A stretch of DNA of 64,000 nucleotides from Kaistella faecalis (GTDB taxonomy: Bacteria > Bacteroidota > Bacteroidia > Flavobacteriales > Weeksellaceae), in assembly GCF_019195395.1 (NCBI RefSeq), contig NZ_CP078067.1, forward strand, positions 1,813,783-1,877,782, given 5' to 3'. The notes below the pieces were generated by a model, which saw only the letters and a program-made list of their open reading frames with translations, was not told the DNA's origin and made no database searches. The translations under genes and the position numbers were made by a program. Shown here piece by piece: positions 46,572-55,542 of the stretch. The number at the start of each line of letters is the position of its first letter. Position 1 is the stretch's first letter.

Positions 46572-46664
46572 GATGCTGGATTTCTGATGCTGGGTGTTTG
46601 ATGTCTGATGCGTGATACTTGATGCCTGATGCGTGATGCTGGAAGTTTGATGCTAGGTATCTTA
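46572..46664. repeat. 7-bp periodic GATG tract
   Basis: GGATGCTGGATTTCTGATGCTGG-like units repeat with a 7-bp phase over about 90 bp directly after the PorP stop. Similar tracts occur after hemW (47864), murI (49014), the DUF3822 gene (50764), the DUF6370 gene (51358) and wzc (59957). Confidence 0.75.
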
Positions 46665-46738
46665 AATCTTAAAATTATCATCCAACAGATGGACGCTGCG
46701 CTCATTTTACACCCATCACCCATCACCCCGCAACAGAC

Positions 46739-47863
46739 ATGATCTACCTCCATATTCCGTTCTGCAAGCAGAAATGCAGTTACTGTAATTTTCATTTTTC
46801 CACTTCTTTGAATTTTAAGGAAGAGATGATTGGCTCGATTAAAAAGGAAATATTTCTCCGCAAAGACGAGTTGCAGGACAAAAATCTTAAATCTCTTTAT
46901 TTTGGCGGCGGCACTCCTTCAATCCTGAAAGTGGATGAACTGAAATCAATCATTGATGAGGTTCTGAAATATTTCAGTTTTAATGAAGATATCGAGATTA
47001 CCCTGGAAGCCAATCCGGACGATCTTGACCAGTCATTTTTAAAGGAACTTTCACATACTGAAATCAACCGCCTGTCGATCGGAACCCAAAGTTTCTTTAA
47101 TGAAGATCTTATGCTCATGAACCGTGCGCATAACGCCGGAGAAGCGGAATCCTCCATCAAACGGGCTCAGGATTTCGGATTCGAAAACATCAGTATTGAC
47201 CTGATTTATGGGTCCCCAACCTCGAATTTTGAGATGTGGAAAGAAAATCTCGCCAAAACCATTGCACTTCAGGTTCCGCATGTCTCGTCCTATGCGTTAA
47301 CAGTGGAACCGAAAACAGCCCTGAACCAGTGGATTAAACAGCAAAAAATTGCTGCTCCGAAAGAAGCCGAACAGAACCGCGAATTTTATTATATGTCGGA
47401 TTTTCTGAAAGATCATGGTTTCGATCATTATGAAATTTCGAATTTCGGGAAACTAGGTTTTCATTCCCGGCACAATTCCGCCTATTGGAAATCACATGAA
47501 TATTTAGGAATCGGCCCTTCTGCCCATTCGTACAATGGCAGCACCAAAAGAAGCTGGAATGTCGCCAACAATAAACTGTATATCAATGCTCTGGAAAAAA
47601 ATACGGTTCCGGGAGAAAGCGAGATTTTATCGGAAGCCGATCAGTTCAATGAAATGCTGATGATTGGTTTAAGAACGGTTTGGGGCGTTGATCTCAATGT
47701 TTTAAATGAAAAATTCAGTGAAGAAGTTCTGGCGCATCTACAGAAAGAAATTCAGTTTAAACTCGGAGAAGGACTTTTAATCATAGAAAACAGCCACCTG
47801 AAAATTCCTGAAAAACACTGGTTTATGGCCGATGGGATTGCCTCGGATTTGTTTGTGGTGTAG
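46739..47863 (+). CDS. hemW: Radical SAM HemW-like protein
   Basis: A 374-residue radical-SAM enzyme. The 4Fe-4S motif CKQKCSYC uses Cys9, Cys13 and Cys16. FGGGTPSIL and the C-terminal HemN-like domain (about 290-370) follow. The family is annotated as coproporphyrinogen oxidase-like but HemW proteins act as haem chaperones, and the HemN Cys in the fourth position is absent. It complements hemH as haem-related gene in the window. Confidence 0.9.
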   Translation: MIYLHIPFCKQKCSYCNFHFSTSLNFKEEMIGSIKKEIFLRKDELQDKNLKSLYFGGGTPSILKVDELKSIIDEVLKYFSFNEDIEITLEANPDDLDQSFLKELSHTEINRLSIGTQSFFNEDLMLMNRAHNAGEAESSIKRAQDFGFENISIDLIYGSPTSNFEMWKENLAKTIALQVPHVSSYALTVEPKTALNQWIKQQKIAAPKEAEQNREFYYMSDFLKDHGFDHYEISNFGKLGFHSRHNSAYWKSHEYLGIGPSAHSYNGSTKRSWNVANNKLYINALEKNTVPGESEILSEADQFNEMLMIGLRTVWGVDLNVLNEKFSEEVLAHLQKEIQFKLGEGLLIIENSHLKIPEKHWFMADGIASDLFVV

Positions 47864-48158
47864 GGTGCTGGATGCCGGGTGATGGATGATGGATGTTGGG
47901 TGTTGAATGCTGGATGAGCGAAACTAGCCACGATTCAAATAAAATCAGCGAAATCAGGGCAATCTGCGTGAGTTTTTTACCAGAGAGTGCACAGAGATTT
48001 AACGGAGGATACTGGGAAACTTTTGTGCATGGAGTTTTTACCACAAAGGGCACAAAGGTTTACACGGAGGGCACTGGGAACATTGACCAATGAATCACCA
48101 ATAAAAATCCTTCAAGAGGCATCCCACATCCAATCACCCAGCGTTCCATCATTTTTCT
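47864..48158. repeat. Repeat-filled spacer before murI
   Basis: A 7-bp GATG tract covers 47864-47920. ACCAGAGAGTGCACAGAG (from about 47980) and ACCACAAAGGGCACAAAG (from about 48040) are two diverged copies of one short repeat, about 60 bp apart. I see no gene in this stretch. Confidence 0.6.
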
Positions 48159-48166
48159 TATTTTTG
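48159..48166 (+). promoter_or_regulatory. -7 box of murI
   Basis: TATTTTTG ends 16 bp before the proposed TTG start, so the leader is about 10 nt. Confidence 0.5.
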
Positions 48167-48182
48167 TACAAAATTCTTTCCT

Positions 48183-49013
48183 TTGAAAAAGAAAAAACAG
48201 GATTTCAGTCATCTTTCCGCAAAACAGCCTATTGGGATTTTCGATTCCGGTGTGGGAGGTTTGACGGTTGCTAAGGAAATCAAGAGACTTTTACCTCACG
48301 AGGATCTTATCTATTTCGGTGATACCAAACACCTTCCGTACGGAGAAAAATCCAGGGAAGCAATCGTAGGTTATTCCACCAAAATCACCAGCTTTCTTCT
48401 GGAGAAAAACTGCAAAGCGATCGTAATTGCCTGCAATTCTGCCACCGCCAATGCCTTAAAAGAGGTGCTTGACCTGGTTGACGAAAGGGTTCCGGTCATC
48501 GATGTGATCAATCCTGTAGCGGAAAAAGTGTCCTATGAAATTCACAACAATGTGGGTGTGATTGCTACGAAAGCGACTGTGAATTCAGGGCTTTATAAAA
48601 AATCAATCCGCAAGCACAATAAATTTATTAAAGTAGACGAACTGGCGACGCCGCTTCTGGTGCCGGCGATTGAGGAAGGTTTTAAAAACCATCCGATTAC
48701 GCATTCCATCATTTATAACTACCTCAGCAACAGCAAGCTGAAGAATATTGAGACTTTAATTCTGGGCTGTACGCATTATCCGCTTCTGATTGACGAAATC
48801 CGTCAGTATTACGGAAACCGCGTGAGGGTCATCGATTCACCGAGTATTGTTGCGAACCAATTAAAGATGATTCTGGAAAAACACCATTTGCTGAATGATA
48901 AAAATCCGGATCCAAAATACCAGTTCTACCTTTCGGATCTTACCAAAAATTTCGAGAAGATCTCAAAGAAATTCTTCGGAAATTCGATTGAACTGGAGTT
49001 GAAGGCGCTTTGA
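48183..49013 (+). CDS. murI: Glutamate racemase
   Basis: A 276-residue enzyme giving D-glutamate for peptidoglycan. The two catalytic cysteines are Cys84 (ACNSAT) and Cys196 (GCTHYPLL); FDSGVGGLTVA is at residues 20-30. The only start codon that keeps the family N-terminus is TTG at 48183 (K-rich leader MKKKKQDF); a longer frame has no ATG. It is monocistronic between repeat tracts. Confidence 0.9.
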   Translation: MKKKKQDFSHLSAKQPIGIFDSGVGGLTVAKEIKRLLPHEDLIYFGDTKHLPYGEKSREAIVGYSTKITSFLLEKNCKAIVIACNSATANALKEVLDLVDERVPVIDVINPVAEKVSYEIHNNVGVIATKATVNSGLYKKSIRKHNKFIKVDELATPLLVPAIEEGFKNHPITHSIIYNYLSNSKLKNIETLILGCTHYPLLIDEIRQYYGNRVRVIDSPSIVANQLKMILEKHHLLNDKNPDPKYQFYLSDLTKNFEKISKKFFGNSIELELKAL

Positions 49014-49325
49014 TGATGGGAGCTGGGTGTTGGATGCTTGCTGCTGGAGTCGAAGCTTGAAAATATTTAAGGCAAGGAATTTTATACTGGGATTTAGTCT
49101 CGCTGATGATGCAGATTTTATCAGTAACCCACTAATCCACTAACCCTTAACCTCAGCCTTAACTTCAGCCTTAACCTCAACCTAAATCTCAACCTTAACC
49201 TTAACCTTAACATCTTTTATGGTTTCGTAATTTTATGATTGTTGATGTGATAAGGCGGCCTCACTAAATTAGTAAACCACTAATCCACCAGCCCACTTAA
49301 CCTCAACCTCAGCCTCAACCTCAAC
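49014..49325. repeat. Repeat-filled spacer after murI
   Basis: GATG 7-bp units at 49014-49055, then CACTAAC/CCTTAACC-type 6-7 bp units near 49128-49205, and again near 49272-49325 up to the rsmD stop. No gene is seen in this stretch. Confidence 0.7.
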
Positions 49326-49919
49326 CTAGATATTTTCCTCCTCCAAACTTTCGTTTTCTTTCTCGTACGGTTTAAAGAAAGAAAAACTTACATTTCCGTA
49401 TTTTCTCGTGTCGAGTAAGTTCGGGTGCTGAAGCTTCATGCGGCTTTGGTGCTCAAGAATGAAAACACCGTTTTCCTTCACATAATTATTGTTCAGCACC
49501 AGAGAAATCAGTTCTTCATATTTTTTTTCCTCCATATCAAAAGGTGGGTCAGCCACGACAATCTCATACGATTTACGGTTTCGGTTCTTTTTTAAGAATT
49601 CAAAAACGTCTCCCCGGTTTACTTTAACCTGCATCGACATTTCCAACTCTGCAGCGGTGGAATGAATAAATCCCGAGTGTTTCGCGTTCATTTCTACGGA
49701 ATTCACGTCATTACAGCCTCTGGACGCAAATTCAAGTGATATTGAGCCTATTCCGGCAAACAGATCAAGCACTGAACTTGATGCGATATCAAGGTCAAAT
49801 CGGTTTTCAATAATGCTGAAGAGTGCTTCCTTTGCAAAATCGGTGGTAGGTCTTACTTCAAAATTTTTGGGTGCGGAAATTCTTTTGGATTTCCATTTTC
49901 CGGATATAATTCTATACAT
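49326..49919 (-). CDS. rsmD: 16S rRNA (guanine(966)-N2)-methyltransferase
   Basis: A 197-residue SAM-dependent methyltransferase modifying G966 in 16S rRNA. SAM motif LDLFAGIGSI is at residues 51-60 and the catalytic DPPF is at 124-127; the N-terminal SGKWKSKRI is typical. It lies beside a DUF3822 gene on the same strand, the usual pairing in Bacteroidota. Confidence 0.92.
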   Translation of the reverse strand: MYRIISGKWKSKRISAPKNFEVRPTTDFAKEALFSIIENRFDLDIASSSVLDLFAGIGSISLEFASRGCNDVNSVEMNAKHSGFIHSTAAELEMSMQVKVNRGDVFEFLKKNRNRKSYEIVVADPPFDMEEKKYEELISLVLNNNYVKENGVFILEHQSRMKLQHPNLLDTRKYGNVSFSFFKPYEKENESLEEENI

Positions 49920-50008
49920 GGTTGGTTGTTGAGTGTTGGTTTGCGGTTGGATGTGGATTGTGAAGCCTCAATCCTCACATTTTAAAATTATCAAATTCTC
50001 ACATCATC

Positions 50009-50731
50009 TTAGCCGGCGTTCATTACAAAATTCCTCTTCGGGATGTTATCAAAAACAATCTTCAGATGCTTTACGAATTTTCTGAGTTCCGTAATGAAAG
50101 TCTCGTTTTCTGTGGTTTCACCGTACACGAAAAAGTGCGTTTCATTGATTCCGAAACCGATTTTGCTTAAGGTGAACATGATGAAATAAAGAAAATCAAC
50201 TTCGGAATTCACGTCCAGATTGTTGTACAGCACCATTTTCTTCTGGTCGAAGGCGAAAAACTCGCATTGGTGATGATAAAGGTTGATATGTATTTCCTTC
50301 TGATTACGGATATTCAATGTACTCAGGAACTTTTCTCCGGAGAAATTAAATTTCGTGGGAATCTTCTGTTCTTTGATCTGCCCGTAATATTTTTTAGGAA
50401 AGGTATAATAAAACTGAACTCCTGATTTTTTGTTGACAGCAAGCATCAGTTCCTCATTTTCTCTGTCTACAGGCGCATTGAAAGCAATTAAATCGTAACC
50501 CAGACCGTGTTCTGAAAATCCCTGAGGCATAACCATGAAATGGTTAATCGCCGAAAATGTGGTGATTTCGCTGATGTTCTTCTGGGCAAGGATTTCCTTC
50601 AGTTTTCCGGAAATCGCTTCTTCAGGACTTTCTTCATCCGCAAAAAAGGAATGTTCCTCTAAAACGGTTTTGTTTTTGGAAATCTGGTACTGCAAGCCGT
50701 CTTTGGTGAAAAGTAGAGCAAGTTTCTGCAT
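50009..50731 (-). CDS. DUF3822 family protein
   Basis: A 240-residue protein with beta-strand/helix pattern of an actin-like or pilus-associated fold, as described for DUF3822; KYYGQIKEQKIPTKF and the C-terminal FVYGETTENETFITELRKF are distinctive. The function is unknown. It precedes rsmD, a conserved arrangement that may reflect co-regulation. A minus-strand TAAATTTG box is at 50748-50755. Confidence 0.78.
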   Translation of the reverse strand: MQKLALLFTKDGLQYQISKNKTVLEEHSFFADEESPEEAISGKLKEILAQKNISEITTFSAINHFMVMPQGFSEHGLGYDLIAFNAPVDRENEELMLAVNKKSGVQFYYTFPKKYYGQIKEQKIPTKFNFSGEKFLSTLNIRNQKEIHINLYHHQCEFFAFDQKKMVLYNNLDVNSEVDFLYFIMFTLSKIGFGINETHFFVYGETTENETFITELRKFVKHLKIVFDNIPKRNFVMNAG

Positions 50732-50747
50732 AATTTTGGGTAGTGAG

Positions 50748-50755
50748 CAAATTTA
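50748..50755 (-). promoter_or_regulatory. -7 box of the DUF3822 gene
   Basis: TAAATTTG on the minus strand, 17 bp before the start. Confidence 0.55.
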
Positions 50756-50763
50756 CTAAAAAA

Positions 50764-50975
50764 AAAAGAAGTGTTTGATGCCTGGTGTTGGGTGCGGGAT
50801 GTGGGAAGTTTATGATTTGGTAATTTGGTAATTTGATGATTCGTTGATTTGTTGATGTGATGAGGCGGAGGTGGATGGTTTGCTGATTGATAGTATGCTA
50901 GTATCCTACTAATCCACTAACCTACTAGTCCGCTAAACCTCAACCTTAACCTTAACCTTAACCTTAATCTTAATA
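50764..50975. repeat. Mixed periodic tracts between divergent genes
   Basis: GGATG-type 7-bp units, then GATTTG/GTAATTTG units near 50815-50860, then ACTAATC and CCTTAACC units near 50905-50975. This fills most of the roughly 305-bp gap between the DUF3822 and DUF6370 genes. Confidence 0.65.
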
Positions 50976-51036
50976 CCTGACTGCAGTCATAAATCGATTC
51001 CACCGAATGCATTACTTTTACAAAAAAAATTATAGA

Positions 51037-51357
51037 ATGAAAAATCTTCTTGTCATTTTCCTTATGTCGTTAGGAATCAGCATCAGTTCGCAAACAAACC
51101 AACAGAAAACCCAGGTGGTGGAAGCTGCGTGCGGACAATGCCAGTTTAAGATGCAGGGGAAAAAAGGCTGTGACCTTGCTGTAAGAATTGGTGGGAAATC
51201 TTATTTTGTTGAAGGCACAAAAATCGATGACCATGGCGACGCCCATTCGAAAGAAGGATTTTGCAACGCGGTCCGAAAAGCTGAAGTTAGTGGCGAGGTA
51301 AAGGACGGAAAATTTGTAGCAACTTCTTTTAAACTGCTGCCGACGGAGAAAAAGTGA
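51037..51357 (+). CDS. Small exported cysteine-rich protein (DUF6370-like)
   Basis: A 106-residue protein starting MKNLLVIFLMSLGISISS, a signal peptide. The mature part has CGQCQFKMQGKKGCDLAVRI and a later Cys in GFCNAV, suggesting a small disulfide- or metal-binding periplasmic domain. It resembles DUF6370, although I cannot confirm that. ATG 51037 is chosen over an upstream in-frame ATG at 51007 because it starts the signal peptide. It is followed by a 7-bp GATG tract. Confidence 0.6.
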   Translation: MKNLLVIFLMSLGISISSQTNQQKTQVVEAACGQCQFKMQGKKGCDLAVRIGGKSYFVEGTKIDDHGDAHSKEGFCNAVRKAEVSGEVKDGKFVATSFKLLPTEKK

Positions 51358-51440
51358 GGGTAGTAGGGTGCTGGATGATGGATGCAGGATGTTTGATGTT
51401 GGACGCCGGTTGCGGGAAGCCGGGTGCTTGAGTAGTATAG
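51358..51440. repeat. GATG 7-bp tract
   Basis: TGCTGGATGATGGATGCAGG and similar units follow the DUF6370-like gene directly; a TAGTATAGTGGGATAGTGGT run continues to about 51470. Confidence 0.6.
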
Positions 51441-51516
51441 TGGGATAGTGGTTTAGTAGGATAGTAATGAGCAGTTTCGGGTAAACCATTAACCCGCTCA
51501 TTTACTCTTCCACATC

Positions 51517-52011
51517 TCACCGCAGCGTCACCATCACACTTCCACGCTGATGATAGAAAAAATCATAGTCATCAAATTCCAGATTTGTTTGTCCGACAAG
51601 GTAATCGTGTACCATACGCTGTAACACTCCGTCACCAATGCCGTGGATGATTTCCAGTTTCTTGAGGTTGTTGGTCCTGCAGAATGCGATGGTCTCCTCC
51701 AGTTTTTCCTTCTGCAGGAAGATCCGTTCAAACGCATTATAATCTGAAGGGTTTTTTACGAGATTTTCGAAATGCAGATCAAGTACCATGTGCTTTCTGT
51801 TATGTTTTTTGGAGAGCGGTTTCGCGGCCTCCGCTTTGCGAACTGTTGCCACGTTTTCGTAAATCTCCGGATTCTGAAGCACGACTTTTTCCTTACGTTC
51901 CTGATGCGTAAAGCCGTGTTCGTCCCTGAAAACGATCACTGCTCCTTTTACAGAAGTAATGGTGCCTTTAAGATTGTCATCAATGACCGATATTTTATCG
52001 CCTATTTTCAT
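51517..52011 (-). CDS. Smr-domain protein (MutS2-like C-terminal domain)
   Basis: A 164-residue protein with a KOW-like SH3 start (VIDDNLKGTITSVKGAVIVF) and a C-terminal Smr domain near residues 75-160. Smr motifs are LDLHFENL and IIHGIGDGVLQ. Smr domains nick or bind DNA/RNA, as in MutS2 and standalone Smr proteins. A minus-strand TATTTTTG box is at 52029-52036. Confidence 0.82.
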   Translation of the reverse strand: MKIGDKISVIDDNLKGTITSVKGAVIVFRDEHGFTHQERKEKVVLQNPEIYENVATVRKAEAAKPLSKKHNRKHMVLDLHFENLVKNPSDYNAFERIFLQKEKLEETIAFCRTNNLKKLEIIHGIGDGVLQRMVHDYLVGQTNLEFDDYDFFYHQRGSVMVTLR

Positions 52012-52028
52012 GGGTGGATTGAATGGTG

Positions 52029-52036
52029 CAAAAATA
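52029..52036 (-). promoter_or_regulatory. -7 box of the Smr gene
   Basis: TATTTTTG on the minus strand, 17 bp before the start. Confidence 0.5.
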
Positions 52037-52061
52037 GGGAAATCTTTGGGTGCAGGCTCCT

Positions 52062-52173
52062 ACTTTGTCAAAGTTCTGTTCACTGGCACAAGCACTTTGA
52101 CAAAGTTTTTTTTAAAACGGTTTGCTTTCAACTTTGTCAAAAATGCTTATGCTGTTTAAAACTTTGACAAAGT
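52062..52173. repeat. REP-type element, left of the RAYT gene
   Basis: Four near-identical half-palindromes: ACTTTGTCAAAGT (52062-52074), ACTTTGACAAAGT (52094-52106), ACTTTGTCAAA (52131-52141) and ACTTTGACAAAGT (52161-52173), forming two hairpin units. The RAYT stop codon and last five codons lie in the last unit. A direct copy is at 52855-52969. Confidence 0.85.
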
Positions 52174-52749
52174 GTCATCCACTCTATTTCTGTGGTAGAA
52201 TTTAAAATTCTCAATATCATCAAAATAGGAAATAACTTCTGTTCTTTCCAGAACTGTGTATCGGTCACTGATGATTGCTTTGTAGGAAGAGTATTCGTAG
52301 TTATTCACTGAAATTCCGATGTCCAGTGGGTTTTGATGGATGTAAATAATTAAATTCCTTAAATAGCTTTCTGAATCAACTTTTAGTCTTTTAAAAGGGG
52401 ATTCCAGAAGTGGACCGTGCCGGCTCTCCATTTTGTTAAAAGCCTGTGTATAGGAACTTATCATCTTGCCAATCTGCTTACTGTAAACCTTATTTGCGGA
52501 ATGAAGCCCGGTTTTATCCGCGTTTAAAATAGAGGCTTGAACCGACTCTTTCGCCCTCAGCAGAAAATGAAAATGATTGCTCATCAAACAATAGGCATAT
52601 ACTTCAAAATAGGGTAACAAATAATACTTCGTCTTTTGCAGAAAAAATATGAAATGTTCATCTTTCAAAAATATAGGCTGGCCGTTAATTCCCCTATTGT
52701 AAATATGGTAAAAACAAGAAGACTCCAATGGTTGTTTCCTTATTTGCAT
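52156..52749 (-). CDS. REP-associated tyrosine transposase (RAYT, Y1/HUH)
   Basis: A 197-residue single-strand transposase-like enzyme. The HUH metal motif is NHFHF with His59 and His61, the catalytic Tyr is probably Tyr100 in SSYTQAFNK, and YIHQNPLDIG near 136-145 is a strong family marker. RAYTs are related to IS200/IS605 transposases but spread short palindromic REP elements instead of themselves. The C-terminal residues TLSKF are encoded by a REP half-palindrome. It is intact, with a 112-115 bp direct copy of the element on each side. Confidence 0.9.
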   Translation of the reverse strand: MQIRKQPLESSCFYHIYNRGINGQPIFLKDEHFIFFLQKTKYYLLPYFEVYAYCLMSNHFHFLLRAKESVQASILNADKTGLHSANKVYSKQIGKMISSYTQAFNKMESRHGPLLESPFKRLKVDSESYLRNLIIYIHQNPLDIGISVNNYEYSSYKAIISDRYTVLERTEVISYFDDIENFKFYHRNRVDDTLSKF

Positions 52750-52854
52750 AGAACGGCGTTTAATTAACTAAATTAATAAAATTTGTGTGAATAGGAAAGT
52801 TTGATTTTTTTAATGTGGTGCTGTAAACTCATTTCCCTGGGATTTCGTCTCCTA

Positions 52855-52969
52855 TCTTGTCAAAGTTCTGTTCAGTAGCAGAAGCACTTTGACAAAGTTC
52901 TGCAGTAACGAGGGTGTTTTGGTTCAACTTTGTCAAAGTATGATTACGCTGTTTAAAACTTTGACAAAG
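52855..52969. repeat. REP-type element, right of the RAYT gene
   Basis: TCTTGTCAAAGT (52855-52866), ACTTTGACAAAGT (52886-52898), ACTTTGTCAAAGT (52927-52939) and ACTTTGACAAAG (52958-52969), in the same order and orientation as the left copy, including GTTCTGTTCA and GCTGTTTAAA. From the RAYT start (52749) to the glyA promoter this is the only structure seen. Confidence 0.85.
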
Positions 52970-53039
52970 CAAGCCATTGCTTCAAAAAAAGTCCTGAACT
53001 TTCTCTGAAATGTCCCAAATTCTTACCGAAAAATTTCCG

Positions 53040-53047
53040 TAATTTTG
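53040..53047 (+). promoter_or_regulatory. -7 box of glyA
   Basis: TAATTTTG ends 36 bp before the chosen ATG; no clear -33 box. Confidence 0.5.
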
Positions 53048-53083
53048 GATGCTTACAATCATTCATCAATAATATTACAGAAT

Positions 53084-54349
53084 ATGGATCCAATTTTTGA
53101 CCTTATCGAACAGGAAAGACAAAGACAAACGCACGGAATTGAACTTATTGCCTCAGAAAACTTCGTTTCAGATAACGTGATGAAGGCTATGGGCAGTGTC
53201 CTCACCAACAAATATGCGGAAGGCTATCCGGGCAGACGCTATTACGGCGGCTGCGAAGTGGTGGACGAAGTGGAAACGCTGGCCATCGAACGTGCAAAAG
53301 AGCTTTTCGGCGTAGAATATGCGAATGTTCAGCCTCATTCCGGTTCTCAGGCCAATGCTGCGATCTATCTTTCCGTTCTTAAGCCTGGTGATAAAATTTT
53401 AGGGCTTGATCTTTCAATGGGCGGACACCTTACCCACGGTTCTTTCGTTAACTTTTCAGGAATCCAGTACAACGCGAATTTTTATGGCGTAGACCGTGAA
53501 AGCGGACTGATTGATTACGAAGCCATGCGGCAGAAAGCTTTGGAAGTAAAACCTAAAATGATGATTGCTGGTTATTCTGCGTATTCCAGAGATATTGATT
53601 TTAAGAAATTCCGTGAAGTGGCAGATGAGGTAGGTGCGACACTTTGGGCTGATATCGCGCATCCGGCAGGATTGATTGCAAAAGGGCTTCTCAGTTCGCC
53701 TTTCGAACACTGTCATGTGGTAACAACCACCACCCATAAAACCCTTAGAGGTCCAAGAGGCGGTCTTATTATGATGGGCAAAGATTTTGAAAATACTTAC
53801 GGACACAAAACTCCCAAAGGCGAAACCAAACTCATGAGCGCGGTGCTCGACAGTGCAGTGTTCCCGGGGATTCAGGGCGGTCCGCTCGAGCATGTTATCG
53901 CTGCAAAAGCTGTGGCTTTCGCCGAAGCTATTGATCCTAAATTTGAAACCTACGCCAAACAGGTTGTCGCCAATGCCCGTGCTTTGGCCAACGCCATGTT
54001 GGATAATGGATTCGATATCGTAAGCGGAGGTACCGACAATCACCTGATGCTGGTAGACCTCAGAAACAAAAACGTAAACGGCAAGGAAACTGAAAAAGCG
54101 CTGGTAAAAGCCGACATCACCTGTAATAAAAATATGGTGCCTTTCGATGATAAGTCAGCGTTCACCACTTCCGGAATCCGTCTCGGTACTGCAGCCATCA
54201 CCACCCGAGGTCTCAGGGAAGACGATATGGCCATCATTGCAGGACTCATCAACGACGTCGTAATGAATCTTAAAGACGAAACCGTAATCGCCGGTGTCCG
54301 CAAAAAAGTGAATGAACTGATGGATTCGAAGCCGCTGTTTCAGTACTAA
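53084..54349 (+). CDS. glyA: Serine hydroxymethyltransferase
   Basis: A 421-residue PLP enzyme interconverting serine and glycine with tetrahydrofolate. Near the N-terminus are [10 protein letters not shown] and [15 protein letters not shown]. The PLP lysine lies in [12 protein letters not shown] near residue 218. I start at ATG 53084 rather than at a codon 13 positions upstream, because [15 protein letters not shown] is the family start. It ends directly at a GGTTGA hexanucleotide tract. Confidence 0.95.
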   Translation: MDPIFDLIEQERQRQTHGIELIASENFVSDNVMKAMGSVLTNKYAEGYPGRRYYGGCEVVDEVETLAIERAKELFGVEYANVQPHSGSQANAAIYLSVLKPGDKILGLDLSMGGHLTHGSFVNFSGIQYNANFYGVDRESGLIDYEAMRQKALEVKPKMMIAGYSAYSRDIDFKKFREVADEVGATLWADIAHPAGLIAKGLLSSPFEHCHVVTTTTHKTLRGPRGGLIMMGKDFENTYGHKTPKGETKLMSAVLDSAVFPGIQGGPLEHVIAAKAVAFAEAIDPKFETYAKQVVANARALANAMLDNGFDIVSGGTDNHLMLVDLRNKNVNGKETEKALVKADITCNKNMVPFDDKSAFTTSGIRLGTAAITTRGLREDDMAIIAGLINDVVMNLKDETVIAGVRKKVNELMDSKPLFQY

Positions 54350-54352
54350 TTA

Positions 54353-54398
54353 GGTTGAGGTTGAGGTTGAGGTTGAGGTTGAGGTTGAGGTTGAGGTC
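54353..54398. repeat. Tandem hexanucleotide GGTTGA tract
   Basis: About seven consecutive GGTTGA units begin at the glyA stop, with one unit changed to GGTCGA. Further GAGGTTAAGGCTGAGG-type units are at 54467-54482. Confidence 0.8.
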
Positions 54399-54599
54399 GA
54401 GCATCGCGGTTCGGAGTGGAAATTAAATTTTTAGATCAGTAGAGGTAGTAGCCTAACGCAAGGTGAGGTTAAGGCTGAGGCTGAGTGGTGCAAGTGCTGG
54501 TCGAAAGGAGTTTTAATATAATTTATAAAGTTGCCGAAAGCATGCTAAGGTTAAGTCTGGGGCCCAGCGGCACACTTAGTGTTAAAAAGTTAAATTTAA

Positions 54600-54656
54600 T
54601 AAAGTAGTTGCTTAACCTAAACCTCTTAATCTTAACCTAAAACTTAACCTCAACTC
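54600..54656. repeat. AACCT-type tract before the four-helix gene
   Basis: TTAACCTAAACC, TTAATCTTAACC and TTAACCTCAACT units of 6-7 bp. The 307-bp gap between glyA and 54657 is mostly such repeats and holds no gene. Confidence 0.6.
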
Positions 54657-55023
54657 ATGTACACAGATTTTACCCAGATGCCGGTGTGGAGGAATGCAAT
54701 GGATATTGCAGTGGAAGTATTCACTATTTCAGCGGCGCCTCCCAGAAAAGAAGATTACGCCCTAACATCTCAAATCCATAGATCCGCTGAAAGTATTTCC
54801 TCCAACATTTCTGAAGGCTTCGGACGGGGCGGTGATAAGGAAAAAGGTGATGTTTTACAGGTTCGCGCGCGGTTCTGCGAACGAGACTAAAAATCATCTC
54901 ATTTATGGTGTGCGGGTACTGTATTTCGAAGAACAGGAGTCATTGGCTATTATCGCTAAGGTTGAAGATCTGGTATATGAACTTAATAAAATCATCAAAA
55001 CTCTGGAGAATAAACAAAAATAG
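54657..55023 (+). pseudogene. Frameshifted four-helix-bundle protein (23S rRNA intervening-sequence protein family)
   Basis: Two overlapping reading frames make up one protein. Frame one (from ATG 54657) gives FTQMPVWRNAMDIAVEVF and ISSNISEGFGRGGDKEK. Frame two (from about 54832) continues with VMFYRFARGSANETKNHLIY and ends LVYELNKIIKTLE. A single extra base in the homopolymer GAAAAAGG at 54840-54847 would explain the break; removing one base joins KEK to VMFYRF. The family is short helical proteins of unknown function, some inside rRNA intervening sequences. It lies among repeat tracts, so it is probably inactive or phase-variable at that A run. Confidence 0.75.
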
Positions 55024-55086
55024 CCTTATCCTTATCCTCAACCTTATCCTGAACCTTAACCTTAACCTTAGCCTCAACCTTAACCT
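55024..55086. repeat. CCTTAACC/CCTTATCC tract
   Basis: Ten or so 6-bp units (CCTTAT, CCTCAA, CCTTAA) run up to the recX start. Confidence 0.75.
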
Positions 55087-55542
55087 TTGGAACACAAATC
55101 TTACACTTTCCTGGAAATCAAACAGAAAATAGCGGCGTACTGCAGCTATCAGGACCGCTGTCACCAGGAGGTAGAGCAGAAAATGCGTGATTTCCTGCTT
55201 ATTCCGGAAGCTAAGGAAGAGATTCTCCTGTACCTCATGCGGGAGAATTTTCTGAATGAGGAGCGCTTCACCCGAAGCTATATCCGCGGCAAATTCTATA
55301 TCAAATCCTGGGGACGCAATAAGATCCGGAATCACCTTAAGTTTAAAGGCGTTCCGGAGAAACTCATTAACAACTGTCTTAATGAAATTGATGATGCGGA
55401 TTATGAAAAAACACTGCTGAAAATCTATGAACAGTATTACTCACGCCAGACCGGCAACGAATACCAGAAGAAATCGAAAACGGTAAAATACCTGCTTGGG
55501 CGTGGTTTTGAGTACGAGGAGATTCTCAAGGTGAGTGGGTGA
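55087..55542 (+). CDS. recX: RecX-family regulatory protein
   Basis: A 151-residue helical protein of the RecX family, which binds RecA filaments and blocks their growth. It shows the RecX repeat pattern with YLMRENFLNEERFTRSYIRG near residues 49-68 and NKIRNHLKFKGV. The proposed start is TTG at 55087 because no ATG occurs before residue 33. The stop lies in the repeat GTGAGTGGG, so the last residues (KVSG) are encoded by a periodic tract. The start lies directly behind another tract. Confidence 0.8.
   Translation: MEHKSYTFLEIKQKIAAYCSYQDRCHQEVEQKMRDFLLIPEAKEEILLYLMRENFLNEERFTRSYIRGKFYIKSWGRNKIRNHLKFKGVPEKLINNCLNEIDDADYEKTLLKIYEQYYSRQTGNEYQKKSKTVKYLLGRGFEYEEILKVSG

Noticed and set aside
54832-55023. 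Separate 63-codon gene
   Set aside because: It is the second half of the frameshifted four-helix-bundle gene, not an independent start.
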